NCBI GenBank assembly: GCA_018816555.1
Contig: JAHIVT010000138.1
Coordinates: 35,388-99,387, forward strand
Length of the DNA: 64,000 bases
Origin: Pseudomonadota bacterium
Lineage (GTDB): Bacteria; Desulfobacterota; Desulfobulbia; Desulfobulbales; SURF-16
Direction: 5' to 3'
The notes beneath the pieces are model-generated. The model was not told where the DNA came from, did not search any database, and worked only from the letters and a program-made list of their open reading frames with translations. Positions 9,387-18,353 of this stretch are shown piece after piece (the first letter of the stretch is position 1; the number at the start of each line of letters is the position of its first letter). The translations under genes were made by a program, and so were the position numbers.

Positions 9387-9408
9387 AGGGAGAAGGGAAA
9401 AGTGAGGA

Positions 9409-9436
9409 GTAGGGGCGGTTCGCGAACCGCCCCTAC
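9409..9436. repeat. 28-bp palindrome, copy 1 (convergent gap)
   Basis: GTAGGGGCGGTTCG is followed directly by its exact reverse complement, a perfect 28-bp palindrome. It sits in the 85-bp gap between two convergent genes, the LCIB-like gene and rsmB. Near-identical copies occur at 38088 and 51597, also between convergent genes. A GC-rich hairpin here could end transcription from both sides. Confidence 0.85.
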
Positions 9437-9471
9437 GTGCCCCAGGCATGATGTGTTGGAGGGGGGCACCC

Positions 9472-10824
9472 TCACTCCTTACTTTTCACCAGCCTGGCGG
9501 CAAAAAAACCATCAAGGGTTTCGTCGGGCTCAGTCTGGAAAAGCCCTTTGTTATTGACGAACCGCTGGGCATCCGGGGGGAAATAGGGGGGGCTGCTGAG
9601 CGCAAATTGGGGCTGGGCTGCCAGAAATTGCGCCATCACTTCCTCATTTTCTTCCGGCTCGATGCTGCAGGTGGCATAGACCAGTACCCCGCCGGGAGCA
9701 AGAAGTGCCGACGCCTCTGAGAGCAGTTTGAGCTGTGCGGCCTGATACCGTTGCAGATCATCTTCGCTACGGTTCCAGCGGATATCCGGATGGCGTCGGA
9801 TTACGCCCAGGCCGGAGCAGGGTGCGTCAACTAAAATAGCCGTAAAAATTCCGTCTGTCTTATCCTGAAAGTCAGCCAGCGTGGATTGCCGACAGCTCAC
9901 CCGGTCGGCCATCCCCATGCGTTTGATATTCTCCTGGAGCAGTTTGAAGCGCATTGGATTGGGTTCAATGGCAACCACCTGGTTGTCTCCCGGGATGAGT
10001 TGGGCCAAATGTATGGTTTTGCCCCCCAGACCGGCGCAGCCATCGAGATAGTTTCCGGCGTCAAAGGGCCCCAGCATCAGAGAAATAAGCTGAGCCCCCT
10101 CATCCTGCACCATGAATGTGCCGCTCGCATAACCGGACAGGCCCGCAATATCCCCCCGGAAATCAGAGAGTACAACCGCCTCGGGGCAGTAAATGCCGGG
10201 CTGGGCGGTTATACCGCACTTTTCCAGTTCACTGATAAAGGCTTCCCGTGTCATGAGTTTTGTGTTGACCCTGAGAACAAGAGGCGCCTGCTGGTTATTT
10301 GTTGTGCAGATTCTTGTGGCCGTGTTTTCGCCATAGCGGACAAGCCACCGTTGATAAAGCCAATCCGGATGACTGAGGCGCACGGCTGGCGGCATCAGAT
10401 TATTGTCCCAGGGGCTGGGCAGAGTCTCCGTCTGCCTGGCAATGTTACGTAACACTCCGTTGACAAAGCCGGTGAGCCATTTGGGCTGTCTGGATTCCTT
10501 AAGTGCCTTGACGGTTTCATTGACTGCAGCGGAAGCAGGAATTCTGTCCATGAAGCAGAGTTGAAAAAGTCCCACCCGCAGGGACTGGAGGGTGAGGTTT
10601 TTCATTTTGTGCAGCGGGTGGCTGGAAAAATCCTGCAGGATGGCGTCAAGATAGCGCTGCCAGCGGAGCACGCCGTAAACCAGGGCTGTGACCAGCGGGG
10701 AGTCTTTGGCGTTGTCCGGCATGGCTTTTTTCAGGATGTTGTCCCTGATCAGATCCACCGGATGACCTGTTTCCTGCCTTTGGCAGAGGACTGTTATGGC
10801 AAGTTGGCGGGGATTGGCTTTCAT
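9472..10824 (-). CDS. rsmB: 16S rRNA m5C967 methyltransferase RsmB
   Basis: This 450-residue protein (from the ATG at 10824) has an N-terminal NusB-like RNA-binding domain (about 1-130, NPRQLAITVLCQRQ) and a C-terminal SAM-dependent RNA cytosine-C5 methyltransferase domain. The SAM site is seen in YLDGCAGLGGKTIHLAQL, motif IV in VDAPCSGLGVIRR, and the catalytic cysteine motif in VYATCSIEPEEN. It modifies C967 of 16S rRNA during ribosome assembly. The ORF track adds 11 residues from a TTG; no good ribosome binding site distinguishes the starts. It is convergent with the LCIB-like gene. Confidence 0.93.
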   Translation of the reverse strand: MKANPRQLAITVLCQRQETGHPVDLIRDNILKKAMPDNAKDSPLVTALVYGVLRWQRYLDAILQDFSSHPLHKMKNLTLQSLRVGLFQLCFMDRIPASAAVNETVKALKESRQPKWLTGFVNGVLRNIARQTETLPSPWDNNLMPPAVRLSHPDWLYQRWLVRYGENTATRICTTNNQQAPLVLRVNTKLMTREAFISELEKCGITAQPGIYCPEAVVLSDFRGDIAGLSGYASGTFMVQDEGAQLISLMLGPFDAGNYLDGCAGLGGKTIHLAQLIPGDNQVVAIEPNPMRFKLLQENIKRMGMADRVSCRQSTLADFQDKTDGIFTAILVDAPCSGLGVIRRHPDIRWNRSEDDLQRYQAAQLKLLSEASALLAPGGVLVYATCSIEPEENEEVMAQFLAAQPQFALSSPPYFPPDAQRFVNNKGLFQTEPDETLDGFFAARLVKSKE

Positions 10825-10887
10825 GGAGGATGATTGTAACACAACTATGAAGGACAAGGGAAGAAGACAGAAGGCAGGAGACAGAAT

Positions 10888-11640
10888 TCAGAAACCACTC
10901 TTCTCACTCCGCACTCCGATGACACTGCAGAAGCGGCCGGTCTTTTTCTCCCGGCGATAGGAAAACCAGTTTGGGTCACATACGGTGCAGATCGCGGTTG
11001 TGAAGATATTTGTTGGCTTTACCCCTGTCTCCTGGAGCTGGCACCTGCTGATTGCCCAGAAGTCAAAATAATTTGGTTTCACCTGAAAAGGGTGAAAATG
11101 CCCAGGCAGTTCCTGCTCGTAATTGATGAATTCAGCGCAGCAGGGGCCGAGCGAAGGGCTGATTGCCGCCAGCAGATGCCCCGGGTCGGTTGCGAACTCC
11201 TCAGCCATAACCCTGATGGTTGCAGCAATGATGTTGTTTACACTGCCGCGCCAGCCACAGTGGATATTGGCCGCCACCTGCCGTTGAGGGTCAAAGAGCA
11301 TGATCGCCTGGCAATCCGCCTGTTGGATCAGCAGGGCAACACCGGCAACATTGGTGATAAAGGCATCGCAGCCGGTGATTTCCAGATCCGTTAGGGGTTT
11401 TCCCGTGATCACATGAACCTGACTGCCATGCACCTGCTGTCCGGAAACGAGGATGTCAACCCCAAGGCTCTGCCTGATCAGTTCCCGGTTTTCTTTGACC
11501 CGTCGAGGATCATCATCACCCCCGTAGCTGATATTGAGCGAATCATATGGGGAAGGGCTTATGCCGCCGTGGCGGTTGAAAATGCCATGAACCAGGCAGG
11601 GGAAGTTTGCAAGTGCAGAAAAGGTAAGAGGAGCAAGCAT
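10888..11640 (-). CDS. pgeF: PgeF/YfiH purine nucleoside phosphorylase (laccase-domain)
   Basis: The protein (about 250 residues from the ATG at 11640) belongs to the YfiH/DUF152 multicopper-polyphenol-oxidase-like family. These are zinc-dependent purine nucleoside phosphorylases/adenosine deaminases, also linked to cell-wall peptide editing. Family motifs are GQQVHGSQVH, QQADCQAIMLFD, NIHCGWRGSVNNI and SPSLGPCCAEF, which contain the His/Cys zinc ligands. The ORF-track start lies inside the terminator hairpin at 11666-11699 and is rejected. It ends 63 bp before the rsmB start on the same strand. Confidence 0.88.
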   Translation of the reverse strand: MLAPLTFSALANFPCLVHGIFNRHGGISPSPYDSLNISYGGDDDPRRVKENRELIRQSLGVDILVSGQQVHGSQVHVITGKPLTDLEITGCDAFITNVAGVALLIQQADCQAIMLFDPQRQVAANIHCGWRGSVNNIIAATIRVMAEEFATDPGHLLAAISPSLGPCCAEFINYEQELPGHFHPFQVKPNYFDFWAISRCQLQETGVKPTNIFTTAICTVCDPNWFSYRREKKTGRFCSVIGVRSEKSGF

Positions 11641-11665
11641 GGCGATGAGGTCGGTAATAGATGAA

Positions 11666-11699
11666 AAAAGGGGATGACCCGCATGGGTCATCCCCTTTT
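11666..11699 (-). terminator. terminator after porin gene
   Basis: AAAAGGGGATGACCC pairs with GGGTCATCCCCTTTT around a GCAT loop, giving a 15-bp stem with A/T tracts on both sides. On the minus strand it lies between the porin stop (11773) and the pgeF start, so it should terminate the porin transcript. Confidence 0.9.
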
Positions 11700-11772
11700 T
11701 GCTTTACTCTAAATGGGCTGAAATCGTTTGCAATTTCTTGTCGCAACGAATTCGGCCAGCTATCGATCAGAT

Positions 11773-13446
11773 TTAGAAGTATACCTCAAAGGTCACATAG
11801 ACCTGATCAGCCTTATCGATTGAGGGAGAAAGCATACCATAGTATTCAGCTTCAGCTTTATCTATGTCATAAGGTTTGATATTCCAGTCCATACTTCCGG
11901 TGTAATCATAGTCATAGTGCTGATAGCCAAAGCGCATGAAGGTCTTGGCATACTTGGAAACGGCCTCGCCGGTGGGCAGATCCCAGATGAGGTAGGCCTC
12001 ATAGACATCACCGCGGACGGCAAGTTTGGAGCTGTACATATCATCATGTCCAGGGGTCATGCCGATCCAGTACTGGGAGCCGTGGTTGTACTCAAGACCG
12101 AATTTGAGCCCCAGGTCGTCCATGTCATAGCGGGCGCCTACCCAGATATTATAGCCATCCTCGTTGTCATTGTTAACGGTTTGTGTGCCATTCAAAAAGT
12201 TGCCCACTAAATCATTAAACATGCCGGTGTCATCATCAGGCATGGTACGGCTCCAGCCCGCGGAAACAAAATAATTCAACTTCTCCCATTTATCCATGTA
12301 GACGCCGGAGGTATGCAGGACATCACCCACATTCTGGCGTCCATTCAAGAAGAAGTCGTAAAAAGCATTTGTGGCCTGGTCATCGAATTCAGGATAGTTG
12401 AAGGCGTTGAATACCATGAAAGACTGCAAATAGGCAAGACGATTGCCCTTATTGTAGATATCCCAGCTGAGCCCGGCGAAATCGGTGTCGTTCAGATCCA
12501 CTGATGTTGCATCGTATTGCAGGCTGTTTTCAAAACCGCGGCCGTAGCAGATACGAACCCGGCCCGGTGCGTCCTGTATGCCGAACAGGTTGGCATAGGC
12601 ATATCCCACGGAAATTCCGTCAAAAGGCCAGTCCATATAAGCAGTCGGGGTTGCCATTCTCTCATCCAGGCCCATGCGGATCTGGGCAGCTGGGCCATCG
12701 GTGGTGGGACGGCGGCCGATGGAAAACCAGATCGGCTGGCCGCCGATATTGTTCCAGTTGACAAAGGCACGGTCTACGCGGAGGATCGAGTCACTCGGCT
12801 CCCGGGAGCTTGTTCCGTCAAAAGAGGGAAAACCGAAAGTGGTGAGACCTGGAGGCAGGGTGCTGGTGCCCCAGGTTTTATACATGGCCAGACGTCCCTT
12901 GAAATCCACGTTCTCGGTGGCCTTGACCCGCATATTCAGCCGGAAGCGATTGGTGAATATGGAGGTATTTTTCATCTCGTCATCATCCAGCGGATTCAAT
13001 TGGCCCCCAAAAAAAGCATTCCTCAAATCATTAAGCGATGCTGTCGGGTTTGCACCAAACCAGCTTTGCACATCGACAGGTGTTGTAACCAGATCATTCT
13101 TGTACCAGTCACCCCGGGCGCGGAAATCACCGAAGAGCTGAACGCGGGAAGCCAGGTCCCAGGCCTCGCTTTTTTCATCCAGATCATCAAAGGCTTCTTT
13201 CTGGTTATCTTCCAGAGCTTTCATCTGGTTTTTCAGATCGGCTATTTCCTTCTGGGCCTTCATGTCAGTGGCCGGGCCCTGCCCCTCTCGCATGGCCGCC
13301 ATCTGTGCTTTTAAATTGGCGAGTTCCTGGGTCAGCCGGTCAACCTGTGCTGCCAGGTCGCTGGTGGCATTAGTGCTGCCGGCGGTAGCCATGACAGGAA
13401 ATGCGAGGAGTCCGGCCAAGGCGATTGTTGAGATTTTTTTTAACAT
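11773..13446 (-). CDS. DUF3373-type outer-membrane porin
   Basis: A 557-residue secreted beta-barrel protein. It has a signal peptide (about 1-22, cleavage near MATAGS). A coiled coil follows at about 25-95, with repeated LAAQVDRLTQELANLKAQ-like heptads that may contact the cell wall. The rest is a barrel ending in the aromatic VTFEVYF expected of outer-membrane proteins. Layout and sequence fit the DUF3373 porin family of delta-type bacteria. The start has a strong GGAGGG site. The gene is monocistronic, bounded by a terminator and a 437-bp upstream gap. The transported substrate is unknown. Confidence 0.85.
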   Translation of the reverse strand: MLKKISTIALAGLLAFPVMATAGSTNATSDLAAQVDRLTQELANLKAQMAAMREGQGPATDMKAQKEIADLKNQMKALEDNQKEAFDDLDEKSEAWDLASRVQLFGDFRARGDWYKNDLVTTPVDVQSWFGANPTASLNDLRNAFFGGQLNPLDDDEMKNTSIFTNRFRLNMRVKATENVDFKGRLAMYKTWGTSTLPPGLTTFGFPSFDGTSSREPSDSILRVDRAFVNWNNIGGQPIWFSIGRRPTTDGPAAQIRMGLDERMATPTAYMDWPFDGISVGYAYANLFGIQDAPGRVRICYGRGFENSLQYDATSVDLNDTDFAGLSWDIYNKGNRLAYLQSFMVFNAFNYPEFDDQATNAFYDFFLNGRQNVGDVLHTSGVYMDKWEKLNYFVSAGWSRTMPDDDTGMFNDLVGNFLNGTQTVNNDNEDGYNIWVGARYDMDDLGLKFGLEYNHGSQYWIGMTPGHDDMYSSKLAVRGDVYEAYLIWDLPTGEAVSKYAKTFMRFGYQHYDYDYTGSMDWNIKPYDIDKAEAEYYGMLSPSIDKADQVYVTFEVYF

Positions 13447-13883
13447 ATCTCCCTCCTAAAAAAAGATGTGATTTGCAGACATTTAAAGGAAATGTCTGCC
13501 CCCCAAATTTTTTACCGACAGCCGAAATTTCAGAAAGATCAAGCTGATTGCCATGCGGAGCCGGTAAAAATATTTCTTATATCGTTTGTCTATCTCGAAG
13601 TAGGTGTATTGTCAATAGTAATTTAACGAACTGCTTGAGTAGGTCAAAAGATACCGGGGGGAAATTTTTAAAGCAAATTAGGCAATTGCAAATTTTTCAT
13701 TATCAGCCTGCAATGTAATGGCTCATTCATTTTTCTCGGTGACCGCAGGTCGAGGACAGGCGGGAGATCACACCACACGGCAATCAATTACTTATATTTA
13801 GCTTGCCTGCATACTTTCATTGTTTTATTTTGTGCATTTGCCTGTAAATTTTCAGTATCATCACCTTTTTAAGGAAAGAAAAA
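13447..13883. other. divergent intergenic region porin/glyQ
   Basis: No gene is seen. It must hold the promoters of the porin (minus) and glyQ (plus). A leader hairpin candidate, TTTTTACCG pairing with CGGTAAAAA (about 13509-13570), lies upstream of the porin on its strand. An AAGGAAAG site precedes glyQ. Confidence 0.5.
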
Positions 13884-14720
13884 ATGTACTTTCAGGATAT
13901 TATTTTTGAATTAAGTCGTTATTGGGCTGATCAGGGCTGCGTGATCCAGCAGCCATACGATATGGAAGTCGGAGCGGGAACCTTTCACCCTGCCACCCTG
14001 TTACGAGCCCTTGGGCCCGAGCCGTGGAAGGCGGCCTATGTCCAGCCTTCCCGGCGACCGACAGATGGCCGATATGGGGAAAACCCGAACCGGCTTCAGC
14101 ATTATTATCAGTTTCAGGTCGTGCTGAAGCCGTCACCGGCGGATTCCCAGGGTTTGTATCTGGAGAGCCTGAAGCGCTTTAATCTTAACCTGCTGCAGCA
14201 TGATATCCGTTTTGTTGAGGATGACTGGGAATCACCCACCCTTGGCGCCAGCGGTCTGGGCTGGGAGGTGTGGCTTGACGGCATGGAGATCACTCAGTTT
14301 ACTTATTTCCAGCAGGCCGGCAGTCAGGAGCTCAGCCCTGTTACCGTTGAGATTACCTATGGCCTTGAACGAATAGCCATGTATCTCCAGGGGGTCAACA
14401 GCGTCTATGATATTGCCTGGAACAAAGAGGTCAAATATGGCCAGATTTTTCATCAGGCAGAGGTTGAATTTTCCGCCTTTAATTTTGAACATGCCAATGT
14501 GGAATTTCTGGTGTCCTATTTTAATTCCTGCGAACAGGAGGCGCTCAAGCTGCTTGAAAAGGATCTGCTTCTGCCGGCCTATGATTATTGCCTGAAATGT
14601 TCCCATACTTTTAACCTTCTCGATGCGCGCAAGGCAATCAGTGTGTCGGAGCGCACCCGCTATATCGGCAGAATTCGAAATATCGCCAGGAAAGTTGCTG
14701 AGAAAAAGTGTAATCTGTAA
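13884..14720 (+). CDS. glyQ: glycyl-tRNA synthetase alpha subunit
   Basis: The 278-residue protein is the catalytic alpha subunit of the bacterial alpha2beta2 glycyl-tRNA synthetase, which charges tRNA-Gly. Recognisable stretches are the start [46 protein letters not shown] and the end [22 protein letters not shown]. Length is close to the usual 290-300. Unusually, the beta subunit gene glyS does not follow: the next 470 bp are non-coding and the next gene is a SulP transporter. glyS should be elsewhere in the genome. Confidence 0.96.
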   Translation: MYFQDIIFELSRYWADQGCVIQQPYDMEVGAGTFHPATLLRALGPEPWKAAYVQPSRRPTDGRYGENPNRLQHYYQFQVVLKPSPADSQGLYLESLKRFNLNLLQHDIRFVEDDWESPTLGASGLGWEVWLDGMEITQFTYFQQAGSQELSPVTVEITYGLERIAMYLQGVNSVYDIAWNKEVKYGQIFHQAEVEFSAFNFEHANVEFLVSYFNSCEQEALKLLEKDLLLPAYDYCLKCSHTFNLLDARKAISVSERTRYIGRIRNIARKVAEKKCNL

Positions 14721-15192
14721 ATGCTTGGTATGAGCTGAATACCGGTTCATTTTGTTTCATTTGGGCGGGTCTCCGGTGTAGTTTTCCCTTGACTTTCTCT
14801 GTAAGAGAGATATTTATAACCTGGAAAAATTGTGTGAGAACTACTTTTTAAAAATCACACGGAATTCGGGTGTTATGCATTTTCCTCACCCGGTTGTTTG
14901 GATTGTATGAATTTTTTCTGGGAGGAGAAAGAAAATGAGTAGAGCGTCAGAGACGCCTGGCAGTGTGGAGGCGCTGCAGGAATTATGGGCAGACATGTTT
15001 ATGAAGGAGGCGACAGTCTTTACTTGACTTTGATCTCGTAAAACTAAGCTGCTGTGAAAGTTCACTGTTGTTCGACGATGAAATGGTTTTCCGGGAGCCT
15101 GGTTGCCGATCGGGTCCGGAGAGAAGAAAGAATAAGAGTCGACTTCTGCTGCCTTCGGCCGGCAGAAAGCGAACGAGATATGATAAGGTAGT
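14721..15192. other. intergenic region glyQ to SulP gene
   Basis: No recognisable gene, and no glyS remnant. It contains a candidate 30-codon ORF with a good ribosome binding site (listed separately). AAGG lies a few bases ahead of the SulP start. No clear terminator follows glyQ. Confidence 0.5.
14935..15027 (+). CDS. candidate 30-residue small ORF
   Basis: ATG at 14935 follows a strong GGAGGAG site by seven bases and opens a 30-codon frame ending in TGA at 15025-15027. The peptide is soluble-looking (contains EALQELWADMF). It is not in the ORF track because of length. There is no homology I recognise; it could be a leader peptide of the SulP transporter or a chance ORF. Confidence 0.25.
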   Translation: MSRASETPGSVEALQELWADMFMKEATVFT

Positions 15193-15195
15193 GTG

Positions 15196-17352
15196 ATGAT
15201 ATACAAAATTTTCCCCTTTCTTGCCTGGTTCACAGGGTATGACGCTGGCAAATTTAAAACAGACCTTTTGGCCGGTATTACCGTTGCACTTGTCTTGATT
15301 CCCCAGTCCATGGCCTATGCTCAGCTGGCTGGACTACCTCCCTATTACGGATTGTATGCAGCCTTTCTGCCACCTATGGTGGCCTCGCTTTTCGGCTCCA
15401 GTCGCCAGCTTGCCACCGGGCCTGTAGCGGTTGTGTCGCTGATGTCTGCAGCATCTCTTGAACCACTTGCCACGGCAGGGTCTGCCGAATTTATAGCCTA
15501 TTCAATTGTTCTTGCCCTGATTGTCGGTATTTTCCAGTTTTCCCTCGGCGTTCTGCGTCTGGGTCTTGTTGTAAACTTTCTTTCCCACCCGGTTGTCAAC
15601 GGCTTCACCAATGCGGCAGCCATTATCATTGCCTCATCCCAGTTTTCAAAATTTTTCGGAGTTTATGTGGACAAGGGGACTCACCATTATGAAACCATGG
15701 TGAGCGTGTTTCAGGCGGCAATGGATTTCACCCATATCCCGACACTGATGTATGGTATCGGGGCGGTTGTCATCATGGTGGTGCTCAGGAAGATCAACCC
15801 GCGCATTCCCAACGTGCTGGTAGCGGTGGCCATTACCACGCTGATTTCCTACTTCACCGGTTACAATAAGGACGCTTTTGTTGATATTTCCGCCATTCAG
15901 CTCAATGGTCTTCAGGAGCAGGCCGCTGATTTTAATGCGACGGTGAAAGAAGTAAAAAAAATGGGTGAGGAGCGGGCTGCCCTTGGTCTCAAGGTGGATG
16001 AGGAGTTGAAAAGCATCAAGGAGAAAGGCCACGGCTCCACATCAATTGAGCTGATTAAACTGAAGAGCGAGGTGGAAATTCTGTCCAGCAGGATGGAAGA
16101 AGCAAAAAATCATGCCGGAGATATTCGTGATGTTGTCCGCAAGATGAAATTTGAAGGGGTGAAAGTGGGTGATAATTACATCTTCTATCCAAAAGATGCT
16201 GTTCCTGCAGGCGTGCAGACCGATGGCAACATCTGGCGGATCAAGATTGGAAATTCCGCGCTTGACACAACCAAAATCAAGGTTATGGGCGGCGGTGACG
16301 TGGTTGGCAAGATTCCTGAAGGTCTCCCCCAGTTCACCGTGCCGCAGCTCTCCGTAAAAAAATTCTTCAAGCTGCTGCCCACCGCTGTTATTATTTCCCT
16401 GCTGGGATTTATGGAAGCCATCGCCATTGCCAAGGCCATGGCGGCTAAGACCGGCCAGAAGCTTGACCCGAACCAGGAACTCATCGGCCAAGGCCTGGGC
16501 AACATACTTGGCTCGATCGGCTCCAGCTATGCGGTGTCGGGTTCCTTTTCCCGTTCCGCCGTTAACCTGCAGGCAGGTGCGGTTTCCGGTGTTTCCGCGG
16601 TTGTCACCTCTCTTATGGTTGTTGTCACCTTGCTGTTTTTTACGCCGCTGCTCTATCATCTACCCCAGGCTGTTCTGGCCGCGGTAATTATGATGGCGGT
16701 TATCGGTCTTGTCAACATCAAGGGTTTTGCCCATGCCTGGAAGGCGCAATGGTATGACGGAGCAATTTCCATTCTCTGCTTTGCTGTTACTCTTTATTTC
16801 GCCCCGCATCTTGATAAGGGCATTATGGTCGGTGTAGCTCTTTCCATGGGTGTTTTTCTGTATAAATCCATGCGGCCGGTGGTGGCCAGCCTGTCCATGC
16901 ATGAGGAAAACGTGCTGAAAAGTGCTGAGTACTATCGTCTCAAGGGCTGTCGCCACATTTCAGTGGTACGTTTTGACGGTGCTCTGTTTTTTGCCAATGC
17001 CAGCTATCTTGATGAACAGGTCATGAAATTCCGTAACGAACAGCCGGATCTGCGCTATATCCTGCTGGATGCCAGGGGTATCAATGATATGGACGCCTCC
17101 GGCGAGGAGGCCTTGCATCTCCTTGTCGAGCGGGTTCGCAGTGCGGGCCTTGGGTTTGCCATGTCCGGCGTCAAGGGGCAGGTGATGGTTGTCATGCAGC
17201 GCACCGGCTTGTTGGATAAAATCGGCAAGGATAGTCTTTTCCCCGATACGGAGCAGGCGGTTAAAACCATTATTAAGAAAATTCATGGCACTGGTGATCT
17301 TCCCGCAGATGGGTGCAAGGATTGCCCCTTAACCAAGTATATTCCTGCCTAA
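15196..17352 (+). CDS. SulP-family anion transporter with STAS domain and large insertion
   Basis: A SulP permease, likely for sulfate or another inorganic anion, in the inner membrane. The N-terminal signature is seen in TVALVLIPQSMAYAQLAGLP; the transport domain continues to about residue 560. A C-terminal STAS domain (about 590-700) contains YILLDARGINDMDASG. Between two membrane segments, about residues 227-368, sits an inserted hydrophilic block of roughly 140 residues with strong coiled-coil character (repeated E/K/L heptads around 240-320). Ordinary SulP proteins of about 560-600 residues lack it. GTG (15193) and ATG (15196) starts are adjacent; ATG is preferred. Confidence 0.9.
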   Translation: MIYKIFPFLAWFTGYDAGKFKTDLLAGITVALVLIPQSMAYAQLAGLPPYYGLYAAFLPPMVASLFGSSRQLATGPVAVVSLMSAASLEPLATAGSAEFIAYSIVLALIVGIFQFSLGVLRLGLVVNFLSHPVVNGFTNAAAIIIASSQFSKFFGVYVDKGTHHYETMVSVFQAAMDFTHIPTLMYGIGAVVIMVVLRKINPRIPNVLVAVAITTLISYFTGYNKDAFVDISAIQLNGLQEQAADFNATVKEVKKMGEERAALGLKVDEELKSIKEKGHGSTSIELIKLKSEVEILSSRMEEAKNHAGDIRDVVRKMKFEGVKVGDNYIFYPKDAVPAGVQTDGNIWRIKIGNSALDTTKIKVMGGGDVVGKIPEGLPQFTVPQLSVKKFFKLLPTAVIISLLGFMEAIAIAKAMAAKTGQKLDPNQELIGQGLGNILGSIGSSYAVSGSFSRSAVNLQAGAVSGVSAVVTSLMVVVTLLFFTPLLYHLPQAVLAAVIMMAVIGLVNIKGFAHAWKAQWYDGAISILCFAVTLYFAPHLDKGIMVGVALSMGVFLYKSMRPVVASLSMHEENVLKSAEYYRLKGCRHISVVRFDGALFFANASYLDEQVMKFRNEQPDLRYILLDARGINDMDASGEEALHLLVERVRSAGLGFAMSGVKGQVMVVMQRTGLLDKIGKDSLFPDTEQAVKTIIKKIHGTGDLPADGCKDCPLTKYIPA

Positions 17353-17376
17353 AGTAGGAGTGAGTCAGATTTAGGC

Positions 17377-17413
17377 AAAAAAAGGCCCGGGCAAATTGCC
17401 CGGGCCTTTTTTT
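17377..17413 (+). terminator. terminator after SulP gene
   Basis: AAAAAAAGGCCCGGGCAA pairs with TTGCCCGGGCCTTTTTTT, a strong stem with A and T tracts on both sides. It lies 24 bases after the SulP stop and just before selC on the other strand, so it can work in both directions. Confidence 0.95.
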
Positions 17414-17430
17414 GTTGCGATTTCAAGTAA

Positions 17431-17528
17431 TGGCGGAAGTGCATGGGAATCGAACCCACCCACCAAGCTGTTAACCCGGTGCACCGGATTTGAAGTCCGG
17501 GAGAGCCACCAGCGCCCTTTCCACTTCC
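17431..17528 (-). tRNA. selC: tRNA-Sec (TCA anticodon)
   Basis: The reverse strand reads GGAAGTGG at the 5' end and ACTTCCGCCA at the 3' end, including encoded CCA. The anticodon loop contains CTTCAAA, giving UCA that reads UGA. The 98-nt length, long variable arm and extended acceptor/T stems are those of bacterial selenocysteine tRNA. It shows that the organism makes selenoproteins. No selA, selB or selD is in this window. Confidence 0.97.
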
Positions 17529-17748
17529 TTAGAATTGAAATGATGAAAAAATTATACTGTAACACTTGAATGTGACAAAAAATTAATACATAATCATAGT
17601 AATTCTTCTTGCCCAATACGGCAACTTTTTTTATAAAAGGTGGGTAATGCCTGGTTTTAAAAGCTTGCAATAGTTGTTTGGATTTGTTTTATGTGCTTTT
17701 TTGCAGGACTCAGAACGTTTTAATATTTCTAATCGGAGATTAAAAAAA

Positions 17749-18114
17749 ATGGAATGCGAGCGCTTAAACAGGCTTGTACGGTCATGGTATGTGCAGGTAC
17801 AAGAAGAGTCATTAGCTCCAGCCAGAATGGTTGAGTTTATGGAAAAACATCTCAAGGGATGTGGAGCATGTCTTGCTGATCCTGATGTCCGTGCCGAAGT
17901 GAAAAAGATTACAGAGATTGTTCTTCCTCCTTCCAAGATGGTTAAAGCCGTCAGGGAGGACGACGATGAGGAAGCCGTCGATGATTCTCCTTCACCCTAC
18001 TATGCCGCGGAAGATGAGGATGAATTGTCAGTCGGCGATGGGGAGGATGTAGAAGAGGATGAGGAAGAGGATGAATTTATCCCTTCCATGGTTGACGATG
18101 ACGATGATTTGTAA
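17749..18114 (+). CDS. unrecognised small acidic-tailed protein
   Basis: A protein of about 121 residues from the ATG at 17749, chosen because a CGGAG site lies about ten bases upstream; the ORF-track start has none. The first 75 residues are mixed-charge and include HLKGCGACLADPDV. The last 45 residues are extremely acidic, with long runs of D and E (EEDEEEDEF, DDDDDL). No family is recognised. The tail suggests protein interaction or metal binding. It stands alone, followed by a terminator. Confidence 0.65.
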   Translation: MECERLNRLVRSWYVQVQEESLAPARMVEFMEKHLKGCGACLADPDVRAEVKKITEIVLPPSKMVKAVREDDDEEAVDDSPSPYYAAEDEDELSVGDGEDVEEDEEEDEFIPSMVDDDDDL

Positions 18115-18224
18115 TTCCAAGTGATCCGTCTTGTTGATCAAGATTGTTTTTCAGGAGAAATAAGCGGCATCCGGTTTCTTTGCTGATATTCTGCATGAGA
18201 AAACGTAATACCGCCAGCAAGTTG

Positions 18225-18266
18225 GGCTGCAACCTTATTTCGTTTATTCAGGTTGCAGCCTTTTTT
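18225..18266 (+). terminator. terminator hairpin
   Basis: GGCTGCAACCT pairs with AGGTTGCAGCC across a 14-base loop, followed by TTTTTT. It lies about 110 bases after the acidic-tailed protein gene and before the convergent dehydrogenase gene. Confidence 0.9.
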
Positions 18267-18353
18267 CTTGGTCGTCTCAGTTGCAGCGTCCCACAGGTGG
18301 TAAACGGTTCTTTCCTCTGAGGCAATGATTGCAAATGAATCATTGCCTTCAGC

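Noticed and set aside
10825-10857. Longer TTG start for rsmB
   Set aside because: Adds 11 residues not typical of the NusB-like start and has no better ribosome binding site.
11641-11691. Longer start for pgeF in the ORF track
   Set aside because: The extra codons come from the terminator hairpin sequence at 11666-11699.
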